From an uncultured Lachnospiraceae bacterium (GTDB taxonomy: Bacteria > Bacillota > Clostridia > Lachnospirales > Lachnospiraceae), in contig CAJTKU010000005.1 in NCBI GenBank assembly GCA_910577015.1, positions 62,001-126,000 of the forward strand: a stretch of DNA of 64,000 bases. Direction: 5' to 3'. The translations under genes and the position numbers were made by a program. Positions 53,062 through 60,969 of this stretch are shown in pieces. Below the pieces are notes generated by a model. That model was not told the origin of the DNA, did not search any database, and saw only the letters and a list, made by a program, of their open reading frames with translations. The first letter of the stretch is position 1. Each line of letters opens with the position of its first letter.

Positions 53062-53331
53062 TCACACTTCCCAAGAGGGTTTTCTCTTAAATCCCACATG
53101 GTAGGTTATTTTTTCCATCGTCAATTCATGTTCCCCAAGCATATAACGCCCAACGGTGATGTCTTTCCCTATAATAATCCCTTTCGGAAAGTCGTTCAGA
53201 CAACGGTTCAGCAATGCCGCCTGCTCTGCCCGCGACTGGTCCGAAAGGGGATTATTGGGATTCACGCTTCCGATGGGTACCAGCTTGATATAATGGATAT
53301 CCGTCATGGCTGTTTTTTCTTTCCCATCCAT
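53062..53331 (-). CDS. Small protein of unknown function
   Basis: An 89-residue protein, HYIKLVPIGSVNPNNPLSDQ, with a TVGRYMLGEHELTMEKITYH segment. Lies between the DUF2589 gene and the STAS gene, 34 bases from the former. Not recognised. Confidence 0.5.
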   Translation of the reverse strand: MDGKEKTAMTDIHYIKLVPIGSVNPNNPLSDQSRAEQAALLNRCLNDFPKGIIIGKDITVGRYMLGEHELTMEKITYHVGFKRKPSWEV

Positions 53332-53365
53332 TTTTTGATTCCTCTTTTTCTGTCAGATTATCAGT

Positions 53366-54496
53366 TTATTCATTGGATTTCTGGGGAAGCGCCCTTCCTG
53401 CAACGGCGTCGCTGTAATCGGCCTTTTTGGCAAACAGTTCTTCTTCAATTGCATCTACTTTTTTCTGTTCTGCAACCGCATTGCTCTGCGCTATCTGTAA
53501 GCCCTTGTATCCGTTTTCTCCATCTCCGTATTCCACTGCTTCGCCGTCCTTCAATGCCTTTAAACCAAACAAATCGGAAACACCGCTGACATCGCTTCCA
53601 CTGTCTGCAAGCATCTTGATAAAGTCTGCCGCCTGATTTTGCAGGGTGTTCCATGACTGGTTCACCATATCCATTGCCTGTCCGTATTTCACTGCCGTTT
53701 CGTCCCTGTCCTGCGCAGACTTGCTTTCATCTTTTTCCAAGGTATTCATCAGGCGTACCATCTCTGTCTGGTATGCATTTTGCTGCGTGGAGGCAAGACG
53801 CTTGAACTGTGCAATTTTGTTTTCCAGTCCGCCTTTGGCTGCTCCCAGTTTATTTTCAATCTGGCTGATTTCCTGCCTGAGCGCTTTTAAGCGTTCTGCT
53901 TTTATCCTTGCGCTGTCAGACAACTTCTGTCCGTTGCCGTCCTGAATGGTGGAACCGACAAGCGAAGGTGCAATATTGGCGGCCATCATATCCAGCACTC
54001 TTGCCAGACCCTCCGGTATGCCATGGTTGGTTGCCCTGACATCCACGTGATATTTGGCGGAATTGTCCGAACTTCTGGTATTGCTGCTGTGGGCGCTGAC
54101 GCTGCCGGTAACGCTTACCTTTATAATACCAAGGTTCATGGTGCCTGACAGGGTAGCCCCCATATCCAATGAGCTTTCCTGCTTTTCACTCTGTTTTACT
54201 TCCATATCAAACAATATGTTTACTTCATCAATCTGAAGATTCGGTATCGGTACGATGGCCAGCATAGGCACGTCCACCCGCATCTCATCCAGATTGCTGG
54301 TGCCATCCTCGTTGACGCTCCGTTTCTGATACTTAAATTCTACCGTGCGCAGTTTGCCGCCGTTTCCGAATCCAACCGTATTAATAAAACTGGCTGTGGA
54401 GTTTGCCAGCGCCGTACTGGCGTCCGCCGCCGCAGTCAAAGGCCCTCCTATTAACTGGTCCATCTGTAATCCTGCAAATTGTTCTGCTATTGCCAT
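53366..54496 (-). CDS. DUF2589 protein
   Basis: A 376-residue protein. The first 190 residues match DUF2589: MDQLIGGPLTAAADASTALA, STASFINTVGF, VDVPMLAIVPIPNLQIDEVN and GSVSAHSSNTRSSDNSAKYH. The rest is a long coiled coil. No signal peptide or membrane span. The start at 54496 follows AGAAGGGATAAG. A second DUF2589 gene is two genes upstream, so the two may pair. Function unknown. Confidence 0.85.
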   Translation of the reverse strand: MAIAEQFAGLQMDQLIGGPLTAAADASTALANSTASFINTVGFGNGGKLRTVEFKYQKRSVNEDGTSNLDEMRVDVPMLAIVPIPNLQIDEVNILFDMEVKQSEKQESSLDMGATLSGTMNLGIIKVSVTGSVSAHSSNTRSSDNSAKYHVDVRATNHGIPEGLARVLDMMAANIAPSLVGSTIQDGNGQKLSDSARIKAERLKALRQEISQIENKLGAAKGGLENKIAQFKRLASTQQNAYQTEMVRLMNTLEKDESKSAQDRDETAVKYGQAMDMVNQSWNTLQNQAADFIKMLADSGSDVSGVSDLFGLKALKDGEAVEYGDGENGYKGLQIAQSNAVAEQKKVDAIEEELFAKKADYSDAVAGRALPQKSNE

Positions 54497-54498
54497 TC

Positions 54499-54762
54499 TT
54501 ATCCCTTCTTTCTCATAAAAATTTTGTTTAGGAAAAACCAAAAATGTCGAAATAACTTCTTTTTTGACCCTGTGTCGAAATCCGCGCCTGTAACAATTAT
54601 TTTTTCCACCCACAAAACCTGTCCGCAGATTAATTCTTCCGGCATTGTTTCACAGAAAAGCCGCAGGTTCATCTCCACGGGAAGGTCTTGCAGGCAGTCC
54701 AAAAGGTATGCTTTTTTTTCCTGTATTTCCCGGTTCTTTCCTTTTCGTTGTTTTTTACTCAT
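54499..54762 (-). CDS. Small basic protein of unknown function
   Basis: An 87-residue protein between the two DUF2589 genes, Lys/Arg-rich at both ends, with MNLRLFCETMPEELICGQVL in the middle. It overlaps the upstream gene by 8 bases. Not recognised. Confidence 0.55.
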   Translation of the reverse strand: MSKKQRKGKNREIQEKKAYLLDCLQDLPVEMNLRLFCETMPEELICGQVLWVEKIIVTGADFDTGSKKKLFRHFWFFLNKIFMRKKG

Positions 54763-55621
54763 AATCTTTTTCCAGTCCAAATTCAATCTCACGATTCATA
54801 ATTTTTTCCTGATATTCCATGATGCGGTTGGTAATGTTGGACTGCGCCATCAGATATTTTTCTTTGTCAAATTCATGGGTAACCTCCTCAAAGGCCTCCC
54901 TGCTGATTTGCTCTAGTTTCTCCTGTTCCGCCATCATATCTGAAATTTTCTGGTATAACTGCTTTAATTTTTTCACCTTTGCCTTCAACTTGCCAACCTC
55001 CTGCCGGGTGTTTTTCTGTTCTTCCGACCCCAAATTACCGTCCACGGCCACAGGCGTGGTATCCAGCTGCTTTGCTACTTGGTTGGCGCTGAGTAAGTCT
55101 GTCAGACGTAAAATCCCCTCCGTTGCCGGAATGGAACGGATTTTCATTTTATATGAAATTTTAGGCAGAAAATCACTCTCCCGCTGTTCAGGGGCACAAA
55201 TCCGGGCATTGATTCTGCATTTGCCATCCTGCTCGTTCACCACTTTGATTTCCGTGGAAAAGTCTATTTCCGCCCTCTCCACATTCAGGTTGGTGACGGG
55301 TACAATGGACAGGAGGGGCACCTGCATCTGCAGGTTATCCACACTGTAACCCTCTTCCGCCTCCGGCCTTACCTGCTCGTAGGCAATATTGAGATTGTTT
55401 AAATGAACCGTTTCCTCCCGTCCGTTCTGTTTTATAACACCCATGCTTTTGATAGCGTCCACCACCTGCGCCCGAAGCTGCTGGTTGGATTTTGCCAGTG
55501 CATGCAACGGTGCGTAGACAAGGTCGTCCAAAAGGATAAATTCGCTGTCCCGGTAACCTTCCGGATTTTTTTTGCCCCCCTGTGGAGCCGGTTCCTTCTG
55601 CATACTTACGTCGTCTGACAT
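54755..55621 (-). CDS. DUF2589-like protein, second copy
   Basis: A 288-residue protein with LLDDLVYAPLHALAKSNQQL, VDNLQMQVPLLSIVPVTNLN and AEIDFSTEIKVV, parallel to the first copy's VPMLAIVPIPNLQIDEVNILFDM. It ends in a charged coiled coil. Differs enough from the first copy to be an old duplicate. Confidence 0.75.
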   Translation of the reverse strand: MSDDVSMQKEPAPQGGKKNPEGYRDSEFILLDDLVYAPLHALAKSNQQLRAQVVDAIKSMGVIKQNGREETVHLNNLNIAYEQVRPEAEEGYSVDNLQMQVPLLSIVPVTNLNVERAEIDFSTEIKVVNEQDGKCRINARICAPEQRESDFLPKISYKMKIRSIPATEGILRLTDLLSANQVAKQLDTTPVAVDGNLGSEEQKNTRQEVGKLKAKVKKLKQLYQKISDMMAEQEKLEQISREAFEEVTHEFDKEKYLMAQSNITNRIMEYQEKIMNREIEFGLEKDYE

Positions 55622-55637
55622 TTTGGCGCTTCCTCCT

Positions 55638-56729
55638 CTAGCTTAAAAACAATGCGCGTTCTTCTTCCCGGCGTTTTACCAGTCCTTCCAGAACTTTTCC
55701 GCCGCCTTTATTGTAAGCGGGAATTTTTGCCGCCACCGTAGCGGCATCCCTGCCGGATACCAGTTTTTGCAGGTTGCCCTTGCCGCAGTTATAGGTAAAT
55801 GAGGTCAGGGCGTCAAACTGGTTTTGGTTTAAGGGGAAAGAGATGATTCCCTGTCTAACAAAATCATTGACATAGCCCGCATACTTTTTCAAATCCTCTG
55901 CAAGAAGCTTTCTTGCCTCTTCCGCGGATGACAGAGTATCCCCCTCTTTTACATTGGCGGTATGCCCGTATCCGATTGTCCATACTCCTGCCGGACATTT
56001 ATACGCTTCCAGCTTACAGCCTTCGTATTTTGCAACCAGTTCCACTCCTTTTGGGGAAACGCTCTTTTCAGGCTTGTCCCCCTGAATTTGCTGATTTTCT
56101 GCGCCTGTATGGTTTTCTGCGGCAGATACGGGCGCTTCCTTCACCGGCGTGTCTCCAGGCAGCTTCTCCATGGCTTCTTTTATTGCCATACGGAACGTGT
56201 CCATGGTATAGCCTGTATCAAGCTGTTTCCAGAGATGGTCGGGGTCCCCATGCCCGGAGGCAATGCCCTTATCATGGCCTTCTTTATGGCTGACAATGAT
56301 GCCGTCCGCCAAAGGGTTCAGTCCAAATTCCCTGCAAAGAAAAGCAAACAATTCTACGGCAGTATGATATGTACGGTTTACAATCGACATTGCCGTTTCC
56401 TTATCCGAACAGGTAAACGTGGCTCCGCCTGTGTATTTTAAACACGCCGGCTCACACATCTCCACACCGATATGCGTATTGTTTCCGCTGCCCCCGCAGT
56501 GCCATCCCCTGTAATCCCAGGGCAGCGTCTGAATTACCTTCCCCGTATTTCCGTCGATAAAGGCATGGACGCATGCCCTTTTATAATCCGCATTATTCCA
56601 TTTTTTGACAAATCCTTCCGCCGAAGGCTGCGGACAGCCGACGCTGTGTATCATCAGTCCCCTGACTGCAATCTTTTTCCCGGCTTTGTAGCAGGGATTA
56701 TTCGTTAATATACTTTTTACAATTTCCAT
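55638..56729 (-). CDS. Amidase-lysozyme fusion (endolysin-like)
   Basis: A 363-residue two-domain wall hydrolase without signal peptide. Residues 1-195 are an Amidase_2 domain (GLMIHSVGCPQP, ACVHAFIDG, THIGVEMCEP). Residues 220-363 are a GH24 lysozyme with the E-C-T type site KYEGCKLEAYKCPAGVWTIG. Phage endolysins look like this, but no phage genes are near. It could release cytoplasmic proteins of this operon by lysis. Start at 56729 behind GGAGG. Confidence 0.87.
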   Translation of the reverse strand: MEIVKSILTNNPCYKAGKKIAVRGLMIHSVGCPQPSAEGFVKKWNNADYKRACVHAFIDGNTGKVIQTLPWDYRGWHCGGSGNNTHIGVEMCEPACLKYTGGATFTCSDKETAMSIVNRTYHTAVELFAFLCREFGLNPLADGIIVSHKEGHDKGIASGHGDPDHLWKQLDTGYTMDTFRMAIKEAMEKLPGDTPVKEAPVSAAENHTGAENQQIQGDKPEKSVSPKGVELVAKYEGCKLEAYKCPAGVWTIGYGHTANVKEGDTLSSAEEARKLLAEDLKKYAGYVNDFVRQGIISFPLNQNQFDALTSFTYNCGKGNLQKLVSGRDAATVAAKIPAYNKGGGKVLEGLVKRREEERALFLS

Positions 56730-56753
56730 ACTTACCTCCATTCCGCGCAAAAC

Positions 56754-57287
56754 TTAGCGCTTTTCGGCGAAAGGTCCATTGACATGAGCCATAGAAGCGC
56801 TTTTCACGCTGCCAAGCGCATTAAGCAAATCCTTTACATTTGGCAGTTCACAGGTATAAATGCCGATACCGCTTAAGACATTCGTACCGCCTGCCCATAC
56901 AACATCTGCACAGAGGGCACAGATACACTCGCCTTCCCCTGCCACAAGTTCTTTACTGTCTCCCGAACTGACATTGCCTGCAATCAGGTTGCCGTTCTGG
57001 TCATAAAAAGCAATTGCCGTCAGCACTTTATTGCCGGAAAACCGATTTGCGGTAACACGGACTTTTTTAATATACTGCCCTTCCTTTAATAAGCCCGACT
57101 TATATCCGCCACCGTTTCCCCCATGTTTTTCCAATTTTACGTCTCCGCATTCAAACTGAACTGCATCCAGCGCCGCGCCTGTCCAGATATTGATTTTGGA
57201 AGGCAGCATTCCTTCCTTATATTTTGCTTTATCATCCGATTTTTTTGCGCCTAATACCTGCGTTGAAGTATAATCCGCTAATTTCAT
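56754..57287 (-). CDS. Jacalin-like lectin candidate
   Basis: A 177-residue all-beta protein: DAVQFECGDVKLEKHGGNGG, KKVRVTANRF and LTAIAFYDQNGN resemble the strands and Gly-rich loops of jacalin-like (beta-prism) lectins. No signal peptide. Sits between the hydrolase and the cyclase candidate, so it may be a binding partner or carbohydrate-targeting component. Confidence 0.55.
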   Translation of the reverse strand: MKLADYTSTQVLGAKKSDDKAKYKEGMLPSKINIWTGAALDAVQFECGDVKLEKHGGNGGGYKSGLLKEGQYIKKVRVTANRFSGNKVLTAIAFYDQNGNLIAGNVSSGDSKELVAGEGECICALCADVVWAGGTNVLSGIGIYTCELPNVKDLLNALGSVKSASMAHVNGPFAEKR

Positions 57288-57309
57288 GACTGTCCTCCTT
57301 TTCTAAAGA

Positions 57310-58335
57310 CTATTTTTTTCCTGTTATTTCCCGCATAAACTCCTCAAAACTCTTGTCCACTCTTGCTTTCAGGTAGTTTTCTCCTTCCGGCGTTAATTTC
57401 CACAAATCCTTGACCTTGATGCTGTTTGTTTCATAATAATTTACCAGTTCAGACGCTTCCCTGATTATGGACCAGCCGTTTTTGTCGAGTATCGCTACCG
57501 GAAGGCTGATTCTTGCCACTTTTTCCACAATTTTTTTCTTTTGCTCATTTGTATAGGTAAAGGCAATATAATTGTATTGCGGCCCGTGCTGAATCGGGTC
57601 ATATTCGCCCGGTTCAAATTTTTTGATGCCGTTTCCCCGCAAACCGCGCTCTTTCTCTTTATCCGCCCATTTGTGGCTGTCGGTCATGAAATCATTTAAC
57701 TTTGTCATAAATTCTGCTTCTTCCCACGAATCCGAGGGCACCGGATGTCGCTGTCCGGTAAGGCAGACCAAATCATGAATATCATAATCCCCTGTGATAA
57801 ACCACTTTGCATACTCCGTTTCCGCCCTGCGTTTTCCTGTAGCAGCGTCCACGGTAATGCTTGCAATAAAGGATTGCAAATCTTTTTCTACGGAAAGATA
57901 ATTTCTGCTGTTTTTCTCATTTTTCTTGATTATATAGGCATCATTTCTATTTGCTTCAAAATACCTGTTTCCTTCACTGGTCAGATATAAACCGCCGATG
58001 TTGAGGTTTTCCTTCTTTTCCACGGGAAGCGGCACCAATCCGAAAATGCTTTCAAGATTAGCTATCCTCTTTATCTCCGTATCCGAAAAATCTTCCTTTA
58101 ACCGTTCAAGCTTAATGCTTTTATCCAGAATAGCATGCGGCTTTGCCCCCGCTCCTGCATTCAGCATCCTGATTGCATCCTCTCCTGCCTCACGAAAACT
58201 GACTATAATATTCAGCTTGTCAAAATTTGCCTTTCCCGGGACATTGATAACGGCTTTACTCAATGCCTCAAAATGTTTCTCCGTAACAAATTTTTGTTTT
58301 ATCTCTTTTTCTGTGTTTTGTTTTTCAATGCACAT
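57310..58335 (-). CDS. Anthrax edema factor/ExoY-like nucleotidyl cyclase candidate
   Basis: A 341-residue protein without signal peptide. It shares the main anchors of the edema factor/ExoY fold: LNIIVSFR...(G)AGAK with Lys65 and Lys72, WFITGDYDIHDL with the metal Asp183 and Asp185, and IQHGPQYN with His250 and Asn255. The histidine that lies between the two lysines in edema factor is not in the same place. Known family: host-activated toxins that make cAMP or other cyclic nucleotides. First gene of the operon, with GGAGG 5 bases before ATG. Confidence 0.6.
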   Translation of the reverse strand: MCIEKQNTEKEIKQKFVTEKHFEALSKAVINVPGKANFDKLNIIVSFREAGEDAIRMLNAGAGAKPHAILDKSIKLERLKEDFSDTEIKRIANLESIFGLVPLPVEKKENLNIGGLYLTSEGNRYFEANRNDAYIIKKNEKNSRNYLSVEKDLQSFIASITVDAATGKRRAETEYAKWFITGDYDIHDLVCLTGQRHPVPSDSWEEAEFMTKLNDFMTDSHKWADKEKERGLRGNGIKKFEPGEYDPIQHGPQYNYIAFTYTNEQKKKIVEKVARISLPVAILDKNGWSIIREASELVNYYETNSIKVKDLWKLTPEGENYLKARVDKSFEEFMREITGKK

Positions 58336-58378
58336 ATATCCTCCTTCTTCTTACAACGTTTTCCGGTTACGTACTCAT

Positions 58379-58547
58379 AATACGATATTTTGTTAACTGC
58401 CCTGATACACTATGCCGGCTTTCCGGCCCGTTTTTTTGCATAACAAAAACAGCGCCCGGGGATTTCCCTCCGAAATGCGCTGTTTTTAATAAATATTTTT
58501 ATTAACCAGTAAAAAATTTATTGACAAATTCTGCAAAATATCGTATT
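58379..58547. promoter_or_regulatory. Invertible promoter segment bounded by 14-bp inverted repeats
   Basis: AATACGATATTTTG at 58379-58392 is repeated as its exact reverse complement at 58534-58547. Between them lie a promoter -35 box near the right arm and a terminator. GTTAAC also lies beside each arm in direct orientation. A tyrosine recombinase gene starts 88 bp further right. This is the layout of a recombinase-switched promoter. Confidence 0.88.
58445..58487. terminator. Terminator inside the invertible segment
   Basis: AAAAACAGCGC (58445-58455) pairs with GCGCTGTTTTT (58477-58487). It carries A and T runs on both sides and so works in both directions. In either orientation it would stop transcription from the recombinase gene entering the operon. 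Confidence 0.85.
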
Positions 58548-58549
58548 TT
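58521..58549 (+). promoter_or_regulatory. Promoter in the invertible segment, now pointing away from the operon
   Basis: TTGACA (58521-58526) and TATTTT (58544-58549) are exactly 17 bases apart. The -10 is built half from the inverted repeat and half from outside. If the segment is inverted, the same -35 meets TATTAT on the left side, also at 17 bases, aimed at the ATG at 58335. Confidence 0.85.
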
Positions 58550-58634
58550 GTTAACTTTTTTAAAAATTCTCCCGTTTACGGCAAAAAACAAACTCTTTAT
58601 TCTGTTTCTGACATTCCCGCCTTTATACAACCTC

Positions 58635-59456
58635 TCACAATCCTAAACCGCTCAACCTCTGCCTTTTCTCCTGCACGGTGGTTGCAGTGTAAATCCTCGT
58701 TGTTTCAAGGCTGGAATGCCCCAGAATATCCGACAGTTCTGATAAATTCCCATACCGATTCATATAGGTTATGGCAAACAGATGACGAAAACTTTGTGGA
58801 TGCACTTTTTCTTTCGGTATCCCAATATGCTCCGCCATGCCGGTCAGCATTTTGTACACTCCGGTTCTGCTGATATGGCCTGTCGTATTTCCCCTAAAGA
58901 TAACTCCGCTTTCAATCTTTGAGCGTTTACAGTAACTTCTCAGTTCGCCTGCCAGCTCTTCCGACAAATAGACTTCCCGGATTTTTCCTTTATTTGTCAC
59001 TGTAAACATCTCTTTATCTAAAATTTCCACAGTAAAAAATTTCAGTTCCCCAATTCTGATACCGGTTAACGCCAGTGTTTTCATAATGTAATAATACTTT
59101 TCCCTGCCGCTTTTCTTTGCATAGTCAAGTAACCTGTTGTATTCTTCCACACTGATGACATTTTCAACGCTCTTACGTCTCTGTATCTTTTTTGTCTTTA
59201 TAACGCATTCTTCCAATCCGGAATATTTTAAATAACTGTTTACTGCCACAATATACAGGTTCAACGTGGAAACCGCAATATTCTTTTTGGCCAGATGTTC
59301 CTTATAAACTATCATAATCTTTTTTGTTATTGCTTTATCCCCTAAAAATATCAGTAGTTCCCGGGCCTGCCTTATGTATATTTCCCTGGTTCCTCTTGAC
59401 AGTTCCCTTTGGAAAAGATATTCTTCATAACTCTTTATATCTTTTGTTTTCTTCAT
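58635..59456 (-). CDS. Tyrosine recombinase (XerC/D-like invertase)
   Basis: A 273-residue integrase-fold recombinase with an N-terminal SAM-like domain and all catalytic residues: Arg134 (TGIRIGEL), His219 and Arg224 (HPQSFRHLF), His247 (LGHSSLETTR) and Tyr256. Its size and lack of an arm-binding domain fit invertases that flip promoter segments. It ends 88 bp from the inverted repeat. AAGGAG precedes the ATG. Confidence 0.92.
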   Translation of the reverse strand: MKKTKDIKSYEEYLFQRELSRGTREIYIRQARELLIFLGDKAITKKIMIVYKEHLAKKNIAVSTLNLYIVAVNSYLKYSGLEECVIKTKKIQRRKSVENVISVEEYNRLLDYAKKSGREKYYYIMKTLALTGIRIGELKFFTVEILDKEMFTVTNKGKIREVYLSEELAGELRSYCKRSKIESGVIFRGNTTGHISRTGVYKMLTGMAEHIGIPKEKVHPQSFRHLFAITYMNRYGNLSELSDILGHSSLETTRIYTATTVQEKRQRLSGLGL

Positions 59457-59569
59457 GCTGCTACTCCTTCTTATCCATGACCTATGGTCAGTCCCCTAAT
59501 TAGAAAGAGCCGCTTTTGTCGTAACGGGAGATATCCGGATTTCATTCCTCCTTTCACCCTTTTAAGTTC

Positions 59570-59652
59570 AGTATACCTTACTTACCCTTAATACGCAATA
59601 TTGCGGAAACACCAATAAAACAGTTACCACACGGATAAAGATGTGTTATACT
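59570..59652. promoter_or_regulatory. Divergent promoters with a 12-bp palindrome
   Basis: Rightward: TTACCA (59624-59629) and TATACT (59647-59652) with 17 bases between, for the methyltransferase. Leftward: TATACT (59570-59575) with TTGCGT 17 bases upstream, for the recombinase. The leftward -35 overlaps CGCAATATTGCG (59594-59605), a perfect palindrome that could be an operator. Confidence 0.65.
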
Positions 59653-59678
59653 TAAAAAAATGCAGATTGGAGAAAACT

Positions 59679-60446
59679 ATGCAGGAAATACAAAAATTTT
59701 ATCATGCAGAATGTAACGAAAGCGAGAGACTGCAATCTCAATCGGGACAGATTGAATATATTACAACTATGAAATATTTAGAAATGTATTGTCAAAGGGA
59801 TATGGATGTCCTTGACGCATGTGCAGGAGGGGGCATTTACGCATTTCCGCTGGCAGACGCAGGATGCCAGGTAACAGCAGGCGATTTGATTGATGTCAAT
59901 GTAGAGCATATTAAATCAGAAGATTTAAAAAATCCAAAATTAAAGCACATTTACCAGGGAAGTGTTCTGGACCTTTCCTGTTTTGAGGATAAAAGTTTTG
60001 ACGTTGTATTAAACTTAGGTTCCTATTATCATTTGTGCGATGAGACTGACCGTCAAAAATCTTTGGCTGAAACACTGAGGGTATTAAAAAACGGCGGTAT
60101 TTATGTCATTGCATATATCAACCGCTGTGCAAATTATATGGCGCATTTTAGGGAGTTCCAGAGTAATTATTCTTTTCTGGTAAACTATATGCACAACGGT
60201 TTCATAGAAGGAAGTTCCTTATTTTATTCCACAACTCCCGAGATGATAGAAGCCGATTTACAAAATCAAAATCTTAAAATTCTTCATCATATTGCTACAG
60301 ACGGACCTATTTTTATATACAGGGATATCGTGGAAAAAATGAGCACGTCGGATTTTGACGCTTTTATGGAATTGCATTTAGCCCATTGCGATAAAAAAAG
60401 TAATCTGGGCTATAGTGAACACGGTTTAATAATAGCACAAAAGTAA
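59679..60446 (+). CDS. Class I SAM-dependent methyltransferase
   Basis: A 255-residue protein with motif I MDVLDACAGGGIYAFPLA, motif II acid GDLIDVN, and motif IV FDVVLNLGSYYHL. Substrate unknown. GGAG precedes the ATG at 59679. Confidence 0.85.
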   Translation: MQEIQKFYHAECNESERLQSQSGQIEYITTMKYLEMYCQRDMDVLDACAGGGIYAFPLADAGCQVTAGDLIDVNVEHIKSEDLKNPKLKHIYQGSVLDLSCFEDKSFDVVLNLGSYYHLCDETDRQKSLAETLRVLKNGGIYVIAYINRCANYMAHFREFQSNYSFLVNYMHNGFIEGSSLFYSTTPEMIEADLQNQNLKILHHIATDGPIFIYRDIVEKMSTSDFDAFMELHLAHCDKKSNLGYSEHGLIIAQK

Positions 60447-60516
60447 GGAAAAAGCTTTCGATAACTGGATGAAACGAGATACTTTATTTGCTAAGAAAAT
60501 TATGGAGGTAAATATT

Positions 60517-60960
60517 ATGAACGCAGACATGCTGTTAAACAACGTATTGGAGGAATTTTTGCTGGAATGTGTGGGAAACCGGCTGGAGGAGGTTTCCGAA
60601 GTTCCCCGGATGCTTGAAGATATTTCATATCTGGAAAATAAGGACTCAGACATAGCCCGGATTACAGAATGCGAAATATTGGATGTGGAAGATTATTCCA
60701 TACAAGATTTCTCCGTCGAGGGAGACCGAATCAAAATTTCCTATGAAATCAGTTATATTTTACAGGCCTTTGCCAATTCTGAATTTATTTGGAGAATACA
60801 GGGAACTGCCAACTGTATTTTCTCAATCCCCGGTGTGGAAGCATATGACTGGAGTATTTTTCAACGCATTGGCGGAAATGTTGAACAATTACTGGCTCAT
60901 AAAGATTTACTGCATTTTGAAAACATAAGTTATAGTTTCATGGAATGTGATACCATTTAG
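60517..60960 (+). CDS. Protein of unknown function
   Basis: A 147-residue acidic protein starting MNADMLLNNVLEEFLLE after GGAGG. The middle has FSVEGDRIKISYEISY and a hydrophobic core. It may be cotranscribed with the gene 9 bases downstream. Not recognised. Confidence 0.55.
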   Translation: MNADMLLNNVLEEFLLECVGNRLEEVSEVPRMLEDISYLENKDSDIARITECEILDVEDYSIQDFSVEGDRIKISYEISYILQAFANSEFIWRIQGTANCIFSIPGVEAYDWSIFQRIGGNVEQLLAHKDLLHFENISYSFMECDTI

Positions 60961-60969
60961 GGTGATAAT

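Noticed and set aside
58379..58555. Phage or element attachment sites for the tyrosine recombinase
   Set aside because: The 14-bp repeats are inverted and only 141 bp apart with a promoter between them, which favours a switch. The short direct GTTAAC copies are too small to act as att cores on their own.
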